Under the pieces are notes generated by a model, which saw nothing but the letters and a program-made list of their open reading frames with translations, did not search any database and was not told where the DNA came from. Shown piece after piece: positions 48,100 through 57,407 of a DNA stretch of 64,000 nucleotides. Both the position numbers and the translations under genes were made by a program. Within the stretch, counting starts at the first letter, position 1. The number at the start of each line of letters is the position of its first letter. This stretch comes from an uncultured Treponema sp. (lineage in GTDB: Bacteria; Spirochaetota; Spirochaetia; Treponematales; Treponemataceae), in NCBI GenBank assembly GCA_900319625.1, contig ONPD01000005.1, forward strand, positions 1-64,000, given 5' to 3'.

Positions 48100-49761
48100 C
48101 TAAAAACGCACTACATTGTTTACTTTTTTTACCGCAGGGGCCTTTTTATAAAGATACTTGAGCGGATGAATGTCAAAAGAATTCGGTGCCCAACCGCCAA
48201 CTTCAGCAAGATTGAGAATATTAAAAGAAACCGGGTGATAAAGCGGAATGATAAGTCCGTTATCAAGAAGGATTGTTTCTGCCTCAGAAAGCAGCTTTAA
48301 TCTTTCAGTCTCCCCTACACTTGCGGCTTTTTCCAGAAGTTCGTCATAACGGGAATTTGACCAGCCGGAATCATTCAGAGTTGAAGTGCTGGAAAAAAGC
48401 TCAAGAAAGGCCAGAGGGTCGGCAAAATCACCAATCCAGGTGTAGGCAAATAAATCAGAATCAGAAGTTTTTACGCCCGGAAGATAAGTCTGAACAGGAA
48501 CTTCTTTTGTCACAAGCTCAACGCCAAGCGGCTCCAGAGCCTTCTTAAAAGCCTCGATTTTTTCTTCGCTCAAAACGTACTTGGTCAGTTCAAAGGTAAG
48601 CTTAAGCTTCTGATCAGCAGGAATATCATACTTTTTGCGGGCCTGGTTCATTTTGCTGAGAGCTTCCCTCTCGTCAGTGTAGTCAAAGCCCTGAACGGTC
48701 GGATAACCCGGCAGAGGATAAACAAAGGTTGTCGCAGGAACAATCGGATTTCCGCGGATTATATCCCAGGGAACCGCTTCCAGCACAGCATTACGAAATT
48801 CAGGATAATCCCAGACAGAAGTTTTCTTTACGCCATACTCATCACTTTTTTTCGAATAGGAAGTCTTAAAAAAATAATATGCCGTTCCGAATTCCGCATC
48901 CATTCTTATGGCAGATTTATTTAATAGCTTGTCAGGATTTAAATCAGCGATAACCCAGTCAACCAGGCCGTCATTAAAGAGGAAAGCTGACTGGTCAGCC
49001 CCTTCAGACTGCAGGAAGGTTATCTGCTCCATATGAGTATTTTTTGCATCCCAGTAGTTAGGATTTTTTTTCAATATAGTTGCTTTTTCGTTCTGCTCTT
49101 CAAGGACAAAGGCCCCGGAAAATACCATAGGATTGCGGTGAATTACACTGAAAGCTGCGTGGCACAGAACCTTTGGAAGATAGTTTGCAGGGCGGGTCAA
49201 ATAAACAGAAAGAGTTTTTTCATCATTTACATAGATTCCCACTTCCGATTCAGGAACTTCTCCCCGGCGGAATTCTGCGGCGCCACGAATTATGTCCAGC
49301 AGCGAGGCGTAGGGGGCATCAGGAGTAGAAAGCAGGGAAATCCAGGAGTCACGGACAGACTGTGCGGTAATTTTTTCTCCGTTACTGAAGCAGGCTTCGT
49401 CACGGATTATAAACTGCATGCGCTTTTTATCGCGGCTGACCTTGTAATCCTTTGCAATTGCATATTGAGGCTCAAGGGTAAGCGGATTATAGGAAAAAAG
49501 ACCTTCGTAAAGTCCTGTAAGAATCTGAGAATCAGAAGCGTAAGAGGTAATCTGAGGATTGAGTTCGTGAATGCGGGGAGGCTCAACTATGATAAAGTTT
49601 TTCTGAAGCTCAGGGTCTACTTCTGATAAATTTTCCCCTTCTTTTTCAAGCTCCTCTAAATCCAGCTCTTCATGCTGACTTTCAGAATTCTGAGCAAAGG
49701 AAAAGCCTGCAAAAGCCATAAAGGCAAGTGCAAAGAAAAAAGAATGTTTATTTAGCTTCAT
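48100..49761 (-). CDS. Oligopeptide ABC transporter substrate-binding protein (OppA-like)
   Basis: 553 residues. Signal peptide (MKLNKHSFFFALAFMAFAGFSFAQ), then an acidic segment (residues ~25-50). Family-5 solute-binding fold: ITSYASDSQILTGLYEGLFS, ...DKKRMQFIIRDEACFSNGEKITAQ..., ...DPLAFLELFSSTS.., WSNSRYDELL. It binds peptides in the periplasm. No opp permease is adjacent. It overlaps the preceding gene by 14 bases, so the two are co-translated. Confidence 0.88.
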   Translation of the reverse strand: MKLNKHSFFFALAFMAFAGFSFAQNSESQHEELDLEELEKEGENLSEVDPELQKNFIIVEPPRIHELNPQITSYASDSQILTGLYEGLFSYNPLTLEPQYAIAKDYKVSRDKKRMQFIIRDEACFSNGEKITAQSVRDSWISLLSTPDAPYASLLDIIRGAAEFRRGEVPESEVGIYVNDEKTLSVYLTRPANYLPKVLCHAAFSVIHRNPMVFSGAFVLEEQNEKATILKKNPNYWDAKNTHMEQITFLQSEGADQSAFLFNDGLVDWVIADLNPDKLLNKSAIRMDAEFGTAYYFFKTSYSKKSDEYGVKKTSVWDYPEFRNAVLEAVPWDIIRGNPIVPATTFVYPLPGYPTVQGFDYTDEREALSKMNQARKKYDIPADQKLKLTFELTKYVLSEEKIEAFKKALEPLGVELVTKEVPVQTYLPGVKTSDSDLFAYTWIGDFADPLAFLELFSSTSTLNDSGWSNSRYDELLEKAASVGETERLKLLSEAETILLDNGLIIPLYHPVSFNILNLAEVGGWAPNSFDIHPLKYLYKKAPAVKKVNNVVRF

Positions 49762-51172
49762 TATTTGCGATTCCTAATTTTTTCATCTGCTCCTGCTCTT
49801 CCTTTACAGAAAGGTATTCTCCCCGCTTTTTGTTGATTGCAACAATTGAATTGCGAAGGGCAGAAAGTTCAATCTGAAGACCTTTTACTTTAGGACGGTT
49901 GATAACATCTACTTCTTTCTTAAAGTGAATATCAAGAGCATTTATAATAGAAAACAATGATTTTGCTTCCGAAAGCTGTTTTGTAACAAAGCCAAGGATT
50001 GATTCCTCGTTGGCAGAAATAATCTTATTGAATTCCGGACCGCGGTTTGCAATTCCGTTGTAAATTCTTTCCTTCTGAGCAAGTCCCGTCATAAAATCAT
50101 TTACTTTGATTGTTTCTGTTCGGCCCATCTCACTCTTGGCATCCTTAATAGAAACATCAACGGTAAGTTCTTTTTCCTTAAGCTTAAAGGCTTTTTTTAT
50201 TGCCGCTGCCAGCATAGAGAAAAAACCCTTCTTTTTTGCAAAAAGCAGCTTAAAATCATCATCCAGCTTTGAATGAAGAGTCTGGATTGTAGGGGCAAGT
50301 CCACCTACCGCAAAAACGCTTTCCAGTACCAGCGCTTTAGTATCCGGCCCCTTCTTTTTGTGATCCTCTTTTTTGACAACCTGCTTAATCTGAAGACGCT
50401 GGAAAATAGCGGCACGTCTTTTATCCTTATCCTCGGCAAAATCTTCCTGAATAATATCGTTTACAAGGTCGGTGTAAAGAGGAATTTTTCCCATTGTTTT
50501 AGGGAAGAGGCGCTTAATTTCACCAAGTTCACCGTCAGCAGAGGCTGCCGCTTCTTTATTGAAGCTTGGATTTTCAAATACGTTTTTACGGATCTGCCCC
50601 TTGTACATTTCCTTCTGGAATTCAACAAGCTCTGCCATTTCAATGTTGATTTTTTTGAGGCAGTCAGCACTTTTCTGAATTGCATCAGAAAGCATACTTA
50701 CCATTACAGGCTGAGCGGCTCCCTTGGCGTTAGAAATTACAATACCAAGAGCCTTTGTATTTACCTTTGCACTGTTAGGACTGAGACTGTCCCACTCAAA
50801 AGAAGCATTAAACTCTGTCAGTTTTTTGATTTTTGGCAGGGTAAGATTATCAAGAGAGAACCTGAAGTTTGTACAGATAAAATCCAGCATAAGCTCGTAA
50901 TCAGAAAAACGCAGACCAAGCTCTTTTGCTATGTCACCTTCCGGGAAAGGCTTTGATTCAGGAAGAATGATTTCTGAAATTCTCTTATCAAGGCGATATG
51001 GATCCGGAATAATAAGACTTTTCTTCGAAAGCAATTCAAACAAATTCTTTACGATTGTATGAAGCATTCGGTAATCACCCAAAGTCTGAGGTAGTTGTAC
51101 GTTGTTAAACCATTCAGCTTTCTGTACTAAAGCTTCCTGTAATTCCTGTTCAAAATTTCCTGATTCTTCCAT
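49748..51172 (-). CDS. Conserved hypothetical cytoplasmic protein
   Basis: 474 residues, soluble, Lys/Glu-rich, mostly helical with coiled-coil-like stretches, no signal and no TM helix. I recognise no domain; it looks like a protein conserved in treponemes. It overlaps the start of the OppA-like gene by 14 bases. The peptidase at 51215 lies upstream with a 42-bp gap. A clear Shine-Dalgarno is not visible before the ATG. Function unknown. Confidence 0.72.
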   Translation of the reverse strand: MEESGNFEQELQEALVQKAEWFNNVQLPQTLGDYRMLHTIVKNLFELLSKKSLIIPDPYRLDKRISEIILPESKPFPEGDIAKELGLRFSDYELMLDFICTNFRFSLDNLTLPKIKKLTEFNASFEWDSLSPNSAKVNTKALGIVISNAKGAAQPVMVSMLSDAIQKSADCLKKINIEMAELVEFQKEMYKGQIRKNVFENPSFNKEAAASADGELGEIKRLFPKTMGKIPLYTDLVNDIIQEDFAEDKDKRRAAIFQRLQIKQVVKKEDHKKKGPDTKALVLESVFAVGGLAPTIQTLHSKLDDDFKLLFAKKKGFFSMLAAAIKKAFKLKEKELTVDVSIKDAKSEMGRTETIKVNDFMTGLAQKERIYNGIANRGPEFNKIISANEESILGFVTKQLSEAKSLFSIINALDIHFKKEVDVINRPKVKGLQIELSALRNSIVAINKKRGEYLSVKEEQEQMKKLGIANNEAK

Positions 51173-51214
51173 AAGGTTAATATCGGCAGGAATTCAGGAT
51201 TTCTGCACTTTTTT

Positions 51215-52363
51215 TTATATTCTGATAATCTTCGAATGTGTGATTACCTCATTGCCTTCTTCGGTGATGAGGACATCATTTTCCAGACGGCAGCCGCCGA
51301 ATTTAGGGTCGTAGAGGCCCGGTTCCAGAGTTAAAATCATGCCCGGAGTAAAGTGAAGCTCAGAATCCATTTTTGTGCTTACCCGCGGGAACTCGTGGAT
51401 TTCAAGGCCGATGGCATGGCCCAGGGTGTGTGGCATTTTCATTTTTTCGGCGGCAAATACGGCATCGGCCTTTTTTGCGGCCTCAACAATGGTGTGGTCC
51501 TTTGTGTAAAGCTTAAGGCATTCATCTGCGGCCTTCTGAACCAGCCGCACGATTTTTTCCTGTCCTTCTGTAAGCTGGCCTTTTGCAACGGTCAAAGTTG
51601 TGTCGCTGGTGTAGCCCTTGTAAACAACTCCAAAGTCCAGAATGGAAAGTCCATCAGCCGGCCATTCGGCATTTGTGTAGCCGGGGAAGGCGTGGATTGC
51701 AAAGCTGCGGGAAGGGCCTGCGGCAAGAGTATCAAAGCCTGTCCGCTGGCAGCCGTTTGCGCGAAGTTCGCGCTCAATTAAAAGGGCTACGTCCATCTCA
51801 GTTTTGATTTCGCCTGTCTTAATTTTTTCTTCTATCTGATTGATGATTAAGTCGCCTACGCGGGCCGCTTCCTTTGTACATTCAATTTCGTATTCGTCCT
51901 TAATCATGCGGCTTTTTACCGTAAAGTTGTAGGCTCCGTCTTCCTTGCAGCGGCAGTCATAGCTTGCAAGAGCGTCGATGAACTTAAGATAGTTAGGATA
52001 AGTCAGATATGGCGGAAGTTCCACCTTGGAATTATCGCCGTGAGTATAACCCAGATTCAAAACTGCCCTTACAGCGTCAATGTCGTTGTTCTTGTAGCGG
52101 GTAAATGGAATCAGCTTGTCGTAAAAGGCTTCCTGCTTTGCAAGATTTTCATCCCATGGAATGAGGTAAGAAAAACCGTCGCTGAAAATGATAAGGCAGG
52201 CGTCGCTTGGATGGCCGGTATAATATGGAAGAGAAGGATCGCGGTGCTCTTCGTTATCAATAAAAACTGCGGCCCCGGTCTCGTGCTCGCGAAGGTAAGC
52301 AGCCAGCTTTGAGCGGCGGGCAGCATAAATATTTTTCATTTCATCTTTTGAGTATTCTTTCAT
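51215..52363 (-). CDS. M24 metallopeptidase (Xaa-Pro aminopeptidase family)
   Basis: 382 residues. N-terminal creatinase-type domain (residues ~1-155), then the pita-bread fold with metal ligands in LDFGVVYKGYTSDTT (two Asp), HTLGHAIGLEIHE (His), LTLEPGLY (Glu) and CRLENDVLIT (Glu). It removes N-terminal residues preceding proline, useful after peptide uptake by the OppA-like system. AAGGA precedes the ATG. It follows murJ by 20 bp in the same direction. Confidence 0.92.
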   Translation of the reverse strand: MKEYSKDEMKNIYAARRSKLAAYLREHETGAAVFIDNEEHRDPSLPYYTGHPSDACLIIFSDGFSYLIPWDENLAKQEAFYDKLIPFTRYKNNDIDAVRAVLNLGYTHGDNSKVELPPYLTYPNYLKFIDALASYDCRCKEDGAYNFTVKSRMIKDEYEIECTKEAARVGDLIINQIEEKIKTGEIKTEMDVALLIERELRANGCQRTGFDTLAAGPSRSFAIHAFPGYTNAEWPADGLSILDFGVVYKGYTSDTTLTVAKGQLTEGQEKIVRLVQKAADECLKLYTKDHTIVEAAKKADAVFAAEKMKMPHTLGHAIGLEIHEFPRVSTKMDSELHFTPGMILTLEPGLYDPKFGGCRLENDVLITEEGNEVITHSKIIRI

Positions 52364-52383
52364 TCTGTAAGTCCTTAATTTTA

Positions 52384-54054
52384 CTATCGTTTAATTTTGT
52401 TTTTCAATGCTACAGCCATATCGTCCTTTGTGATGATAAGAAGCAGAATTCCAATAAGTCCAAAAATCACTGCAAGAAGGGCAACCGGAAGTCCCTGTGA
52501 AATAAGGCGCGGGAAATTCTGGAATTTTTCCAGAAGAAGGGGGCGCAGAAGTTTACAAGGGGCTGCCGCAATCAGCGAAAAAGCTGTTATTTTAAAAATA
52601 TAAATAATTGTGGCAAAAGTCACCTTTTTTATGTTGATTGACTGCATTTTTCCCAGGAAGATAAAGAGGAAAAGAGTGTTTACTGCGCTGGCAAGGCTGA
52701 GGGCAAGGGCGATTCCGTTTCCGCTCATCGGCATTACAAGGATGATTGCAAAAATCATGTTACAGATCATGCTGATGATGCCGGCCAGGGTCGGAAGCTT
52801 TGTGTTTCCCTGGGCGTAAAAGGCCGGAGAAATGATTCTGTTTACCGCAATAAAGAAAAGGCCCGCAATATGAAAGCGGAATTCGCCGGCAGTCAGCATT
52901 ACAGAATGCTCGTCAAAGCGTTTGTTGCGGTAAAGCAGGGTAATCAGCTCGTTTCCGCAAATCAGGGAGTAAAAAGTTACCGGAATTGTAATCAGAGTGA
53001 TGATTTTGATTGCCTGAAGCAGCATGGAATTAAACTTTTCCCATTCTTTTTTGCTGGCAAGGCCTGAAAGGTCAGGAAGGATTACCGTTCCAATGCTGAC
53101 TGCAAAAATGCCCAGAATGAGCTCCTGAAGACGGAGGGAAAACTGCAGGCTGGAAACAACGCCCACTTCTGCCCGGCTTGCAAGGGCTGTGGAAATCAAA
53201 TCGTTAATCTGGTAGGCGGCCATTCCTATGATAGTCGGGCCAATCAGGGCGATTACACGTTTTGTTCCCGGATTGGAGAAAGTTTTTTTGAGGGAGGTGA
53301 TTCCTACCTTCCAGCCGGTTTTTACAACAAAGGGCAGCTGAAAAAGCGCCTGAACGCAGCCGCCGGTAATTACACCAATCGACATGGCGCGGGCAGGATT
53401 TTCAGTAAAAGGCGACAGAATATAAGTTCCAAGAATTACAATTCCGTTAAAAAGAACCGGGGTAAAGCCGCTTGGGGCAAAAATCTTACAGCCGTTGAGG
53501 ATTCCCTGAAAAAATGCCGCAATGGAAATTACAAAAAGATATGGAAACATTATGCGGGTAAGGATTGTAACTTCATTTTTTTTCAAAAGCCAGGCGTCCA
53601 TCTGCAGGGCAAAATCTGCAGCAGAAGGGTCTGCAGGCTTTTTACAGAAAATCTGGGCAATAAATGGTGTTACTATAATTCCCAGAACGACAACGCAGGC
53701 TGTCAGAAAGGAAATCAGGGTAAAGGTTGCCTTTAAAAAGTCCTGAGTTTCACGGCGGGCGGCAAGACGCTCCTGGTCACTTTTATTTTCGTCATTTGAT
53801 TTTTCAAGGTAGTCTTTGAAGGTTGGAATAAAAGCTACCGAAATGCTGTTTTCGGCAAAAAGGCGGCGAAGCAGGTTTGGAATCATAAAGGACGTTGTAA
53901 AAGCGTCTGAATACATGGAAGTTCCAAGAAAGCTTGCCCGGGTCATTTCTCGGACTAAGCCCATTATGCGTGAAGCCAGTGTCATTACCGAAAGCACCAG
54001 CCCGGATTTTAAAAGTGATTTAGACGGGGTTTCCGTCTCAATTTTATTTATCAT
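52384..54054 (-). CDS. murJ: Lipid II flippase MurJ
   Basis: 556 residues, ~14 membrane helices. MurJ-type start: LVLSVMTLASRIMGLVREMT, ASFLGTSMYSDAFTTSFMIP, LLRRLFAENSISVAFIPTF. It flips lipid II for peptidoglycan synthesis. The ATG overlaps the stop of the upstream barrel gene (TAATG), so a core envelope gene is translationally coupled to surface-protein genes. Confidence 0.95.
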   Translation of the reverse strand: MINKIETETPSKSLLKSGLVLSVMTLASRIMGLVREMTRASFLGTSMYSDAFTTSFMIPNLLRRLFAENSISVAFIPTFKDYLEKSNDENKSDQERLAARRETQDFLKATFTLISFLTACVVVLGIIVTPFIAQIFCKKPADPSAADFALQMDAWLLKKNEVTILTRIMFPYLFVISIAAFFQGILNGCKIFAPSGFTPVLFNGIVILGTYILSPFTENPARAMSIGVITGGCVQALFQLPFVVKTGWKVGITSLKKTFSNPGTKRVIALIGPTIIGMAAYQINDLISTALASRAEVGVVSSLQFSLRLQELILGIFAVSIGTVILPDLSGLASKKEWEKFNSMLLQAIKIITLITIPVTFYSLICGNELITLLYRNKRFDEHSVMLTAGEFRFHIAGLFFIAVNRIISPAFYAQGNTKLPTLAGIISMICNMIFAIILVMPMSGNGIALALSLASAVNTLFLFIFLGKMQSINIKKVTFATIIYIFKITAFSLIAAAPCKLLRPLLLEKFQNFPRLISQGLPVALLAVIFGLIGILLLIITKDDMAVALKNKIKR

Positions 54055-54995
54055 TATAATTCAGAACCTACACAAAACACCCATTTTTCAGAATGCTCTG
54101 TTTTATTAAGATATGTTGATTTATTCCATTCATGTAAGTAATAAATACCAGCACGAATTCGAGCATGTTCTCTATTCCAACTTAAGAGTTCTGCACCAAT
54201 ACGCCATGTAGTAATATCCTGAGTATCAGCTTTTCCCTCAAGCCCATCAAAATTAGCATTCCATCCCATCTGTTCAAAAACTAATCTCTGATAAGTAAAG
54301 CGTGACATAATTCTTAATACCCGAAATAAATCAAAAGAAAGTTTTGTATCAATATATGGGGTTGAAAAGCCAGAAAATTTATTTGTGCCAGAATAATCAA
54401 AAGGTACAGTTGTCTGGCTAGAATTATACTTCGTATTCTGAAACAATACTACATAATACAAAGGATGAACAAAAGTTTCAAAGTTACAATCTATGATAGA
54501 AGTCAAAGGATATTTGATCGTAAAACCTAAACGTGGTGCAAAAAAATTAACTTTACGCTCGTTTTTCATTGTAAAATACTTTCCCTCATCACATTTATCA
54601 AGCATAAGACCATTTATGTCAAACATTCCCATAAAATCATCTTGATATGTAAATTGATAAGAAGCACCCGCACTAACTGTGAAATAATTATCAGAGAGAA
54701 AGCTTTTGCCAAACATATAAACAAAAGGAAGGATATCTATTTCTAAAGATTGATTTTTCGTTGTTCCTGCAACATTTCCATATCCTTCTTGACTATCAGT
54801 CGTATCTACATGAGTAGTATAACGAATATCCAATCGGCTTGCCCAATCATCTTTCCAATCATATTGAAGCATCCCGACTGTGGAACTTCCATTTTTTTCT
54901 GGTTCAGCTCCAATGTCAAAATGAAATTTTCCTTTCTCAGCAAAAATAGGAATAGTTAAGATTAGAAGTGAAAAATATACAACAATTTTTTTCAT
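54054..54995 (-). CDS. Outer-membrane beta-barrel-like protein
   Basis: 313 residues. Signal peptide MKKIVVYFSLLILTIPIFAE, then FHFDIGAEPEKNGSSTVGML and alternating aromatic strands (YFTVSAGASYQFTYQ, LRIMSRFTYQRLVFEQ). It looks like a treponemal outer-membrane barrel. It ends ...WVFCVGSEL, not with an aromatic residue. The region is more AT-rich than its neighbours. It follows the 734-residue lipoprotein by 18 bp and leads into murJ with one base overlap. Confidence 0.75.
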   Translation of the reverse strand: MKKIVVYFSLLILTIPIFAEKGKFHFDIGAEPEKNGSSTVGMLQYDWKDDWASRLDIRYTTHVDTTDSQEGYGNVAGTTKNQSLEIDILPFVYMFGKSFLSDNYFTVSAGASYQFTYQDDFMGMFDINGLMLDKCDEGKYFTMKNERKVNFFAPRLGFTIKYPLTSIIDCNFETFVHPLYYVVLFQNTKYNSSQTTVPFDYSGTNKFSGFSTPYIDTKLSFDLFRVLRIMSRFTYQRLVFEQMGWNANFDGLEGKADTQDITTWRIGAELLSWNREHARIRAGIYYLHEWNKSTYLNKTEHSEKWVFCVGSEL

Positions 54996-55013
54996 AATAA
55001 CAACTCTTATATA

Positions 55014-57218
55014 TTAATTGGATTGATTTACAGGTATGGACAAGCTATCATTCCATGTATTACCACTTGAATCCGTAAAAGTTACCGTAAATGGTAATTT
55101 AGTTCCTACTGGGCAAGTATCTGATACAGAAAATTTGAAGGCTTGTGAAGAGTAATATGAAGAATACATTAAAAAACAAGAACTTTCACCAGAAGAATGA
55201 TCTGTCAGTGAATAATAATATCCAGCTGTCATATCACCTATATTATAAGTTTTTCGAATAAGATTAACATAATCACTGCTAGATGAAAGCGTAACTACTA
55301 CTCCTAGTGCGGTACTTTTACCACTATTATTTGCTTTTATATCCAAAAATACAGTTTTTCCGGGTGTTACATAATTATTATTAACATTCTCAGAATCTTT
55401 TATTGCATATTTTGTATTTGAAACAAGATTAATCTTTGCTTGTGTACTATTAACTTTAACACTAAAACTATCTGTCCAGGTATATCCACTAGAATCCGTA
55501 AAAGTTACTGTAAATGGTAATTCAGTACCTACTGGGCAAGTATTTGATACAGAAAATTTGAAAGCTCGTGAAGAGTAGTATGAAGAATACATCAAATAAC
55601 AAGAACTTTCATTTGAAGCATAATCTGTAAGTGAATAATAATACCCAGCTTTCATTTCATCCAGTTTGTAAGAATTCCGAACGAGATTAACATAACTGCT
55701 AGATGTGGATAGGTTTAGTGAAATTCCAGATAGTGTAGAATTGGTTGAATTCTTCATTTTCACATCTAGATATAAACTCTCTCCTGCTGTTACAATATCA
55801 TCGTTATTTCCATTTTCATATTCTTTCACTGAAAAATTTACGATTGATACAGGCTTAAAACTTACATCAACACCTTTACAATTAATTATATAAAAATCTA
55901 TATCACCATATTTTAAATATGCTTTTACAGGTTTTGACAAATCTGTTACTCTATAAGCAGTTGAAATACTGTCATTCGACTCATATGCATTTATTTCAGC
56001 AATATTCCAAGTTCCTGTCAAATCAGCAAGATTTGTTTTATCAGAAAAACCGAATGAATATGCCATTTCATTTTCTAATGTAGCACCACTAAAAGCAAGT
56101 TTATAATCATATTTACTCCAAGGTACTAAAACAACAGAGTCAGAATTTTGAGAAACCGAGAATCTTTTTGAACGGCCATCTGGATAAATTAAAAACCCAT
56201 TCAATTTTGCAGATGAATTTGCGTCAAAATTTCTGGAATTAACCTTTAAATTTACAGCGCCTTTATAGAATCTTATAGTAACAGAATCTTCCCAGGTTCG
56301 ATTATAGACACTATCAGTTATTGAAATCCTTATAGGGACATCAACAAACTCCTCTTCTAGTTTTCCATAACGAACAGAAAGAGAAACTTCTTTTGACTTA
56401 CCAGATTCAATACTTGAAAAATTTCCCGTAAGATCCCCTTTAATAATATTTAACTGGCTGTCAGAATAAGAAATCGAATAAACAGATGTGGAACATATTT
56501 TGGAACCAATATTATTTATATTTAATTTCAAATTATATGTTTTATAATAATTTCCATAACAAAAATTTTGTTCATCTCCATCAATGGAATAAGTCGTTTT
56601 AAAGCCATATGTTCCATCTTCAACAATCGGGATTGTACCTAAATCTTCACCATTATAATTTGGAGTAATTTCAACTTTTGTAGTATCTGCAACTGTTATT
56701 TCATGAGTATCTCCAGCAACCGCGTCTGTAAAATTAAGAGTTCCATCAGTTGAAGAAATAACAGTTTCTGTATCATTGTTGTTCTCTTTATTTCTTCTAC
56801 GACCAGGTATTCCATTCTTACCTATATCTAAGGCTCTTGCCTGTATATCAGAAAAGCCTGCTACTTTTACAGAAAAGTCTCGAAACTTTCCACCTTTTCT
56901 AAAATAAATTATATTGCCATTTTTTAATATGTTTTCACCATCGAAGGAATATCCATTCGTATTTCGTGAAACTTCAGAATCACTATAATATGAATACTTA
57001 GCTTTTTTCTTTATTGATGAAGAATCAATATAATATTCATCGCCAGTATCCATACGAATCCAAGTACCCCAATATTCGGAAGAAATAGAGTTTTCAGATG
57101 ATGATTTATTACCGTTATTTGGTTCATCATTACCCTCATTAAACAACTTACAACCTTCTACAAGAATCAAAATTGAAAGCAAAATATAAATTAGTATGTG
57201 GTGAAATTTAATTTTCAT
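55014..57218 (-). CDS. Large lipoprotein with tandem Ig-like/CARDB-type domains
   Basis: 734 residues. Signal peptide with lipobox-like LVEGC (Cys about 23). A Ser/Asn-rich N-terminus is followed by several beta domains. The last two are tandem copies of ~115 residues (VTAGESLYLDV.../VTPGKTVFLDI...), sharing YVNL.R..Y....M.AGYYYSLTD, SSC.LMYSSYYSS.AFKFSVS and CPVG..LPFTVTFTDSSG. This is the CARDB/DUF11-like style of extracellular adhesive modules. The gene is AT-rich compared with the surroundings. AAGGA precedes the ATG. First gene of a unit with the barrel protein and murJ. Confidence 0.78.
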   Translation of the reverse strand: MKIKFHHILIYILLSILILVEGCKLFNEGNDEPNNGNKSSSENSISSEYWGTWIRMDTGDEYYIDSSSIKKKAKYSYYSDSEVSRNTNGYSFDGENILKNGNIIYFRKGGKFRDFSVKVAGFSDIQARALDIGKNGIPGRRRNKENNNDTETVISSTDGTLNFTDAVAGDTHEITVADTTKVEITPNYNGEDLGTIPIVEDGTYGFKTTYSIDGDEQNFCYGNYYKTYNLKLNINNIGSKICSTSVYSISYSDSQLNIIKGDLTGNFSSIESGKSKEVSLSVRYGKLEEEFVDVPIRISITDSVYNRTWEDSVTIRFYKGAVNLKVNSRNFDANSSAKLNGFLIYPDGRSKRFSVSQNSDSVVLVPWSKYDYKLAFSGATLENEMAYSFGFSDKTNLADLTGTWNIAEINAYESNDSISTAYRVTDLSKPVKAYLKYGDIDFYIINCKGVDVSFKPVSIVNFSVKEYENGNNDDIVTAGESLYLDVKMKNSTNSTLSGISLNLSTSSSYVNLVRNSYKLDEMKAGYYYSLTDYASNESSCYLMYSSYYSSRAFKFSVSNTCPVGTELPFTVTFTDSSGYTWTDSFSVKVNSTQAKINLVSNTKYAIKDSENVNNNYVTPGKTVFLDIKANNSGKSTALGVVVTLSSSSDYVNLIRKTYNIGDMTAGYYYSLTDHSSGESSCFLMYSSYYSSQAFKFSVSDTCPVGTKLPFTVTFTDSSGNTWNDSLSIPVNQSN
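55026..55793 (-). repeat. Tandem duplication inside the lipoprotein gene
   Basis: Two copies of ~345 bp (about 55026-55370 and 55449-55793) separated by ~78 bp. Parts are nearly identical at the DNA level, for example around GTAAATGGTAATTTAGTTCC / GTAAATGGTAATTCAGTACC, which suggests a fairly recent duplication. Confidence 0.65.
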
Positions 57219-57407
57219 AAAATCCTTATAAATAAATATTAATCTAATTTTAAATTATACAATTTTCAATCTTAAAACACAATTAAGAGACTTTTTCGAA
57301 AAATAATTAAATAATTTTTGAAATCTTTGCCGGAAATTAAGTTTTTGGGGAATTATATATATGAGGAATTCATGAATTCTTCATATATCAATCATCAAGA
57401 GGAAATT

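Noticed and set aside
57225-57407. Gene start at 57318 for the Rpn protein
   Set aside because: No ribosome site there; the ATG at 57408 has AGAGGA and begins a typical family N-terminus.
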